The notes under the pieces are model-generated. The model had not been told where the DNA came from. It made no database searches and saw only the letters and a list, made by a program, of their open reading frames with translations. 23,487 nt of DNA from SMXQ01 sp033720855 (GTDB lineage Bacteria; Pseudomonadota; Alphaproteobacteria; SMXQ01), in NCBI GenBank assembly GCA_033720855.1, contig JAWWBR010000048.1, positions 1 to 23,487 on the forward strand. The letters are read 5' to 3'. The translations under genes and the position numbers were made by a program. Of this stretch, positions 19,639 through 23,487 are shown piece by piece. Positions within the stretch are counted from its first letter, which is position 1. Every line of letters begins with the position of its first letter.

Positions 19639-21213
19639 CTAGCGTGCTGCCTTTTTCCCCCCGAGCCGCCGCAGTTCGGCCCGCGCTGCCGTATACACCA
19701 CGAAATGCTTGACCCTCAGTTTGACCACCGAACGGAAATGCTCCGCCGCTTGGTCCTTTTCGCCCCGGAGCAGCCGCGCCTGGCCAATGAAGAAATGCGC
19801 CTCGGAAAGCTGCTCGCGGCGTTGTTTCTTGCTGCCGCGATTGGCCCGATCGAGAACCTCGGAATCCTCCATGCGGCCGAGAAACATCGACACCAAAGGC
19901 CCCGGCCAGCGCCGAAGGTCGAACCGCGCCACCGAACCGGTAAGGGCGTCGCCCGCCGTCTCACCCGCCCGGCGGCGCGCGAGATACAGCCAGATGAGGC
20001 GAAAAAGATCCCTCGGTTCGGCCCGGGCCGACCGCTCGAGGTCGGGCACCGCCGCCTTGAACCGGCCGAGAAAGAACCTTGCCCGGCCGCGCTCCCGGAA
20101 CACCGGGGTGAAATCGGGCCGCAGGCCGAGCGCCCGGTCGTAATCGGCGATCGCCGCTTCATGGCGGCCCCTCTTGTCCTGCGCGGCCCCGCGGGCGAAA
20201 TAGAAGCGCGCGGTCTCCGGCTTGAGGTCGATCGCCGCAGTGAAATCCTTCACCGCCCTGTCGTAGTGCCCCCGCCGGCTCAGCGCTTTGCCGCGGCCGT
20301 AAAGGGCCAGGGCATCGCCCGGGTTGAGCTCGAGGCTCTTGCTGAAATCCCGAACCGCCCGGCCGTATTGCCCGATCCCGCTATGGGCGATGGCGCGCCC
20401 GTACCACCCGGCGGCATCTTTCGGCCGCAGCGGGATGGCTTCGTTGAAATCCTCGATCGCCCATCTGTATTTGCCCATCTTGTTGTAGGCCAGCGCGCGG
20501 CTCAAAAAGATGACCGCGGCCTTGGGCCGGAGATGCAGGGCGGCGTTATAGTCGGCGATCGCCTGCTCCAGCTTGCCCGTCTCGGCGTAGGCGCGACCGC
20601 GGCTGTGCAAGACGGCGGCGGATCGCGGCGTGATGGCAAGCGCGGCGTCGAAATCGGCGATGCCGAGACGGGGTTCACCCCTTGCGGTGTGCGCTTCGCC
20701 GCGCGCGAACAAGACCCCCGCGTCCCGGGGGCGCAGGCTCAGGGCGAAATCGTAATCCGCGATCGCCTTGTCCCATTGTTTCAGCCGGCCATAGATTTCG
20801 GCGCGACTGACATATGCCGCGAAATCGGCCGGGTCGAGCCCGATCGCCGCGGTGAAATCCTGGATCGCGAGGTCCGGCCGCTTCCTGCTCTTGCCGTAAA
20901 CGATCCCGCGGTTGTAATAGGCCATCGCATGACGCGGATCGAGGCGGATCGCCTCGCTGTAATCGGCGATGGCGCGTTCCCTCCGCCCCCTGTCGTCAAA
21001 CGCATTGCCGCGGGCGGTGAAAAGCAGGGCGAGGTTTTCCTTGTTGAACCTCTGCGATCTTATCAGACGGGTGCAGGAGCGGATCCTGACATCGGGCCGG
21101 GCCCGGTGATTCTGGCACAGTTTCAGGTCGCGGTTGAGGTCGGCCCTGGCGGGCGCCGACCCTGCCCAAACCCAAACAAAGGCCATCGAAATCGCAGCGA
21201 CCTTAGTCCACAT
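19639..21213 (-). CDS. Periplasmic TPR protein with an NlpI-like C-terminal part
   Basis: The gene encodes 524 residues. Residues 1-24 are a Sec signal peptide ending in ARA before Asp25; there is no lipobox Cys. About ten TPRs with a 34-residue period follow (roughly 55-395), each ending in motifs such as AIADYSEAIRLDP, AIADYDFALSLRP and AVKDFTAAIDLKP. The last 120 residues diverge from plain TPRs and parallel the C-terminal half of the E. coli lipoprotein NlpI: LFRLIWLYLARR, WPGPLVSMFLGRMED, EAHFFIGQARLLRGEKDQAA, and HFVVYTAARAELRRLG. NlpI is an adaptor for cell-wall hydrolases and the protease Prc, so an adaptor role in the periplasm is plausible but inferred. The start is the ATG at 21213; a GTG at 21231 would add six residues before the signal peptide. 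Confidence 0.85.
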   Translation of the reverse strand: MWTKVAAISMAFVWVWAGSAPARADLNRDLKLCQNHRARPDVRIRSCTRLIRSQRFNKENLALLFTARGNAFDDRGRRERAIADYSEAIRLDPRHAMAYYNRGIVYGKSRKRPDLAIQDFTAAIGLDPADFAAYVSRAEIYGRLKQWDKAIADYDFALSLRPRDAGVLFARGEAHTARGEPRLGIADFDAALAITPRSAAVLHSRGRAYAETGKLEQAIADYNAALHLRPKAAVIFLSRALAYNKMGKYRWAIEDFNEAIPLRPKDAAGWYGRAIAHSGIGQYGRAVRDFSKSLELNPGDALALYGRGKALSRRGHYDRAVKDFTAAIDLKPETARFYFARGAAQDKRGRHEAAIADYDRALGLRPDFTPVFRERGRARFFLGRFKAAVPDLERSARAEPRDLFRLIWLYLARRRAGETAGDALTGSVARFDLRRWPGPLVSMFLGRMEDSEVLDRANRGSKKQRREQLSEAHFFIGQARLLRGEKDQAAEHFRSVVKLRVKHFVVYTAARAELRRLGGKKAAR

Positions 21214-21381
21214 GCCGCTCAGCCCAACCACCGGTCCTTGTTGAAGTGATCTCGGACGCTAGCTCACGGTAGTTAGAAATCGTTTAAGAAGAAAGAGCCT
21301 TGCCCGATCGCCGCCATTTGCCGGGCGTCGGGCCGGCGCCGGAGACCCGCCCCGGCGCCCGTTCCGGCCCCTGGCCCGGGC

Positions 21382-21410
21382 TTGCGGGCCGGCGCGACGG
21401 CTTCTATCCT
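21382..21410 (+). promoter_or_regulatory. Weak candidate promoter for lgt
   Basis: TTGCGG at 21382-21387 and TATCCT at 21405-21410 are separated by 17 bases, with a start about 25 bases before the lgt ATG. Both hexamers are imperfect. The rest of the 228-base gap between the TPR gene and lgt shows only a short AT-rich patch at 21262-21300, where the TPR gene's promoter may lie. Confidence 0.3.
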
Positions 21411-21441
21411 CCCTGGCGCAACCATGTGACGGGCCCAGGAT

Positions 21442-22275
21442 ATGCCCCCTTTTTTCGTCTTGCCTTTTCCCGCCATCGACCCCGAAATCGTGTCGTTCGG
21501 CCCCTTTGCCCTGCGCTGGTACGCGATGGCCTATGTCGCCGGCCTGCTGCTCGGATGGTGGGTCATGGCGCGCCTGGCCGACCGGCCGCCGGCGCCGGGC
21601 GAGGACCCGGTGCTCAATCGGGCCATTGTCGACGACTTCCTTTTGTGGGCGACCCTGGGTGTCATCCTCGGCGGGCGACTGGGCTACGTGCTGTTTTACG
21701 ACCTCGCGCGATACCTGGCCGAGCCGACGGCCATCCTCAAGGTCTGGCAAGGGGGCATGTCCTTCCACGGCGGGCTTCTCGGCGTCGTCATCGCCACCGT
21801 TTTGTTCGCCCGCAAGCGCCGCATCCCGATCCTCGCCATCGGCGATCTCGCCTGCCTGGTCGCCCCCATCGGCCTGTTTTTCGGCCGCATCGCCAACTTC
21901 ATCAACGGCGAGCTCTACGGCAGGCCCACGGACGTGCCCTGGGCGATGGTGTTTCCCAAGGACCCGGCCGCGCTGCCGCGTCATCCAAGCCAACTCTACG
22001 AGGCGGCGCTGGAAGGGCTCTTGCTGTTGCTGATCCTGGCCGCCCTGGCGCGCTTCGCCCAGGCGCGCGCGCGGCGCGGCCTGCTCACGGGGACGTTTCT
22101 TCTGGGATACGGATTGCTGCGCTCCTTCGCCGAGTTGTTCCGCCAACCGGACGCCCATATCGGCTTCCTGGCCGGGACCCCCACGACCATGGGGCAGTGG
22201 CTTTCGGTGCCGCTCGCGGTGGCCGGCGTCATCCTCATCTGGGCGGCCCTGAACCGCCCCGCCGCCCGCCCGTGA
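21442..22275 (+). CDS. lgt: Prolipoprotein diacylglyceryl transferase
   Basis: The 277-residue inner-membrane enzyme moves diacylglycerol from phosphatidylglycerol to the lipobox Cys of prolipoproteins. The family signatures are present: ALRWYAMAYVAGLLLGW, GGMSFHGGLLG with His109 (E. coli His103), GRIANFINGELYGRPTD with Arg149 and Asn152 (E. coli Arg143 and Asn146; the offset of six is constant), and RHPSQLYEAALEGL. Seven hydrophobic helices can be traced. The start is the ATG at 21442; AGGA ends only one base before it, so translation may be weak or use another site. Its stop overlaps the midA GTG (GTGA). PgsA, encoded earlier in the window, leads to its lipid substrate; the C39-like peptidase lipoprotein is a likely client. 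Confidence 0.96.
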   Translation: MPPFFVLPFPAIDPEIVSFGPFALRWYAMAYVAGLLLGWWVMARLADRPPAPGEDPVLNRAIVDDFLLWATLGVILGGRLGYVLFYDLARYLAEPTAILKVWQGGMSFHGGLLGVVIATVLFARKRRIPILAIGDLACLVAPIGLFFGRIANFINGELYGRPTDVPWAMVFPKDPAALPRHPSQLYEAALEGLLLLLILAALARFAQARARRGLLTGTFLLGYGLLRSFAELFRQPDAHIGFLAGTPTTMGQWLSVPLAVAGVILIWAALNRPAARP

Positions 22276-23351
22276 CCCCCTTGGCCCGACTTATCGCCGA
22301 GGAGATCCACGCCGCGGGGCCGATGACGGTCACGCGTTTCATCGAGCTGGCCCTTGCCCATCCCCGGTTCGGCTATTACCGGACCCGCGATCCCTTGGGC
22401 CGCGGCGGCGATTTCATCACCGCCCCGGAAGTCAGCCAGATGTTCGGCGAGATGGTCGGACTGTGGCTGGCGGTGGCCTGGCAATCTTTGGGGGCACCGG
22501 CGGCGTTTACCCTGGCCGAACTGGGGCCCGGCCGGGGCACGTTGATGGCCGACGCCCTGCGCGCGGCGCATGCCCAGCCAGGCTTCATCGAGGCCATGGC
22601 CCTCAACCTGGTGGAGACCAGCCCGGTGCTGCGCGAACGCCAGGCCGAGACGCTCGGTGCGTTCACACCGGCCTTCCACGACCGCCCCGAGACCTTGCCC
22701 GACGGCCCCATCCTGGTGCTCGCCAATGAATTCTTCGACGCCCTGCCGGTCCGCCAGTTGGTCGCCACCGCCGGGGGATGGGCCGAGCGCTGCATCGCGG
22801 CCACGGCGGAGGGGACGCTGGGCTTCACCACTGGGCCCATCGTCGCCGGCGCCGACCTGCCCGCCGATGCGCCGGCCAATCCCGCTGACGGGTCGATCTG
22901 GGAGCTCGCGCCCGATGCCCGCGGGCTCGCCCGGGCCCTTGCCGAGCGCTGCGTCGGCGGCCCGGGGGCGGCGCTGATCATCGACTACGGCCATGGCGAG
23001 ACCGCCCTGGGCGATACCCTGCAGGCGGTCTCCCGGCACGGCTATTGCGATCCCCTTGACGATCCCGGCAACGTGGATCTCACGACCCATGTCGATTTCG
23101 CCGCCCTGGCGCGGGCCGCGGATGGGGCCGGCGCCCGCGTCTTCGGTCCCGTGAGCCAGGGGCGGTTTCTCCTGGCGCTGGGCATCGCCGTGCGGGCCGA
23201 ACGGCTCAGGGCCGCGGCGACGCCGAAGCAGGCATTGGATATCGACCAGGGCCTCAAGCGTTTGCTTGCGCCCTCGGAAATGGGAAATCTGTTCAAGGTA
23301 ATGGCCGCAGCCGCCCCGGACATCGGCCCCCTCCCCGGTTTCGAGCCGTAG
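22272..23351 (+). CDS. MidA/NDUFAF7-family SAM-dependent methyltransferase
   Basis: The gene encodes 359 residues of the MidA family. Human NDUFAF7 methylates Arg85 of the complex I subunit NDUFS2, so the bacterial protein may act in respiratory complex I assembly. Seen features: HPRFGYYRTRDPLGRGGDFITAPEVS (given in part; typical N-terminus with the Gly-Asp-Phe-x-Thr motif), EMVGLWLA, the SAM motif LAELGPGRGTLMADALR, LVETSPVLRERQ, ILVLANEFFDALPVRQ and ALIIDYGHGE, then a C-terminal SQGRFLLALGI segment. The start is the GTG at 22272 within the lgt stop codon; no ATG is close by in frame. The lgt–midA–pgeF order is common in alphaproteobacteria. Confidence 0.92.
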   Translation: MTPLARLIAEEIHAAGPMTVTRFIELALAHPRFGYYRTRDPLGRGGDFITAPEVSQMFGEMVGLWLAVAWQSLGAPAAFTLAELGPGRGTLMADALRAAHAQPGFIEAMALNLVETSPVLRERQAETLGAFTPAFHDRPETLPDGPILVLANEFFDALPVRQLVATAGGWAERCIAATAEGTLGFTTGPIVAGADLPADAPANPADGSIWELAPDARGLARALAERCVGGPGAALIIDYGHGETALGDTLQAVSRHGYCDPLDDPGNVDLTTHVDFAALARAADGAGARVFGPVSQGRFLLALGIAVRAERLRAAATPKQALDIDQGLKRLLAPSEMGNLFKVMAAAAPDIGPLPGFEP

Positions 23352-23365
23352 GTGTCCTCGCCGTC

Positions 23366-23487
23366 ATGAGCCGCAGCGATCCTCCCCTTCCTCCCCTGAT
23401 CCGCGACCCCCGCCTGAGCGCCGAGCGCGGGGTGAAGCATGGCTTTTTCACCCGCGAGGGCGGCACCAGCGGCGGGATTTACGCCTC
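23366..23487 (+). CDS. pgeF: Peptidoglycan editing factor PgeF / YfiH family (N-terminal part only)
   Basis: Only the first 40 codons are in the window. The residues VKHGFFTREGGTSGGIYAS match the conserved N-terminus of the laccase-domain (YfiH) family. E. coli PgeF is a multicopper-type hydrolase that removes wrongly built muropeptide precursors carrying L-Ser in place of L-Ala; older annotations call the family polyphenol oxidase. The ATG at 23366 is 14 bases after the midA stop, so the three genes lgt, midA and pgeF probably form one transcript. The catalytic His and Cys residues lie beyond the right edge. Confidence 0.88.
   Translation, partial: MSRSDPPLPPLIRDPRLSAERGVKHGFFTREGGTSGGIYA

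Noticed and set aside
1..23487. CRISPR arrays, tRNA or rRNA genes, insertion sequences, prophage genes
   Set aside because: No regularly spaced repeats, no cloverleaf with CCA-type end, and no transposase or phage protein were seen on either strand by eye.

Overview
The window is chromosomal DNA of a high-GC alphaproteobacterium, most likely a Rhodospirillales-like lineage. This rests on gene order and protein families rather than any marker RNA: lgt–midA–pgeF, ubiK/ybjN/proC, uvrC–pgsA–moaD–moaE, SDR–folB, and ilvE-type aminotransferase divergent from a MarR–OmpR–EnvZ trio. No rRNA, tRNA, CRISPR array, transposase or phage gene was found. Most of the window is a housekeeping backbone with a few accessory insertions.

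Region 1 (1-4350): the 5' part of a minus-strand tenA; a low-GC patch with an EF-Tu-barrel-like ORF that lacks a normal start and a secreted protein of unknown function; then a coupled pair, a 4,5-dihydroxyphthalate-decarboxylase-like protein and a class A flavin monooxygenase, probably for an unidentified aromatic compound; then a small two-helix membrane protein and an intrinsic terminator. Region 2 (4373-6719, minus): a three-gene operon of PA2779-family membrane proteins (two paralogues, one fused to a Sel1-like domain) and a PA2778-family C39-like lipoprotein peptidase. This is the best candidate for a poorly described system. Region 3 (7050-9390): a CaCA-type Na+/Ca2+ antiporter, a pteridine-reductase-type SDR and folB.

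Region 4 (9391-9771) is a 381-bp gap with two terminator-type hairpins, a block of about 27% GC and four DnaA-box-like 9-mers. It is a candidate replication origin or DnaA-responsive promoter. Region 5 (9772-13980) is a plus-strand run of uvrC, pgsA, moaD, moaE and a PolX-N-terminal-like helix-hairpin-helix protein, with start/stop overlaps between most of the later genes. MoaD has seven residues after its Gly-Gly.

Region 6 (14039-17633): a branched-chain aminotransferase divergent from marR–response regulator–histidine kinase, with an inverted repeat in the shared promoter. Region 7 (17677-21213, minus): proC, ybjN, ubiK and a large periplasmic TPR protein whose C-terminus looks like NlpI. 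Region 8 (21442-end, plus): lgt, midA and the start of pgeF. Lgt would lipidate lipoproteins such as the C39-like peptidase. The PolX-like protein and UvrC are DNA-repair-type proteins. MoaD and MoaE make molybdopterin, and the SDR and FolB act on pterins.
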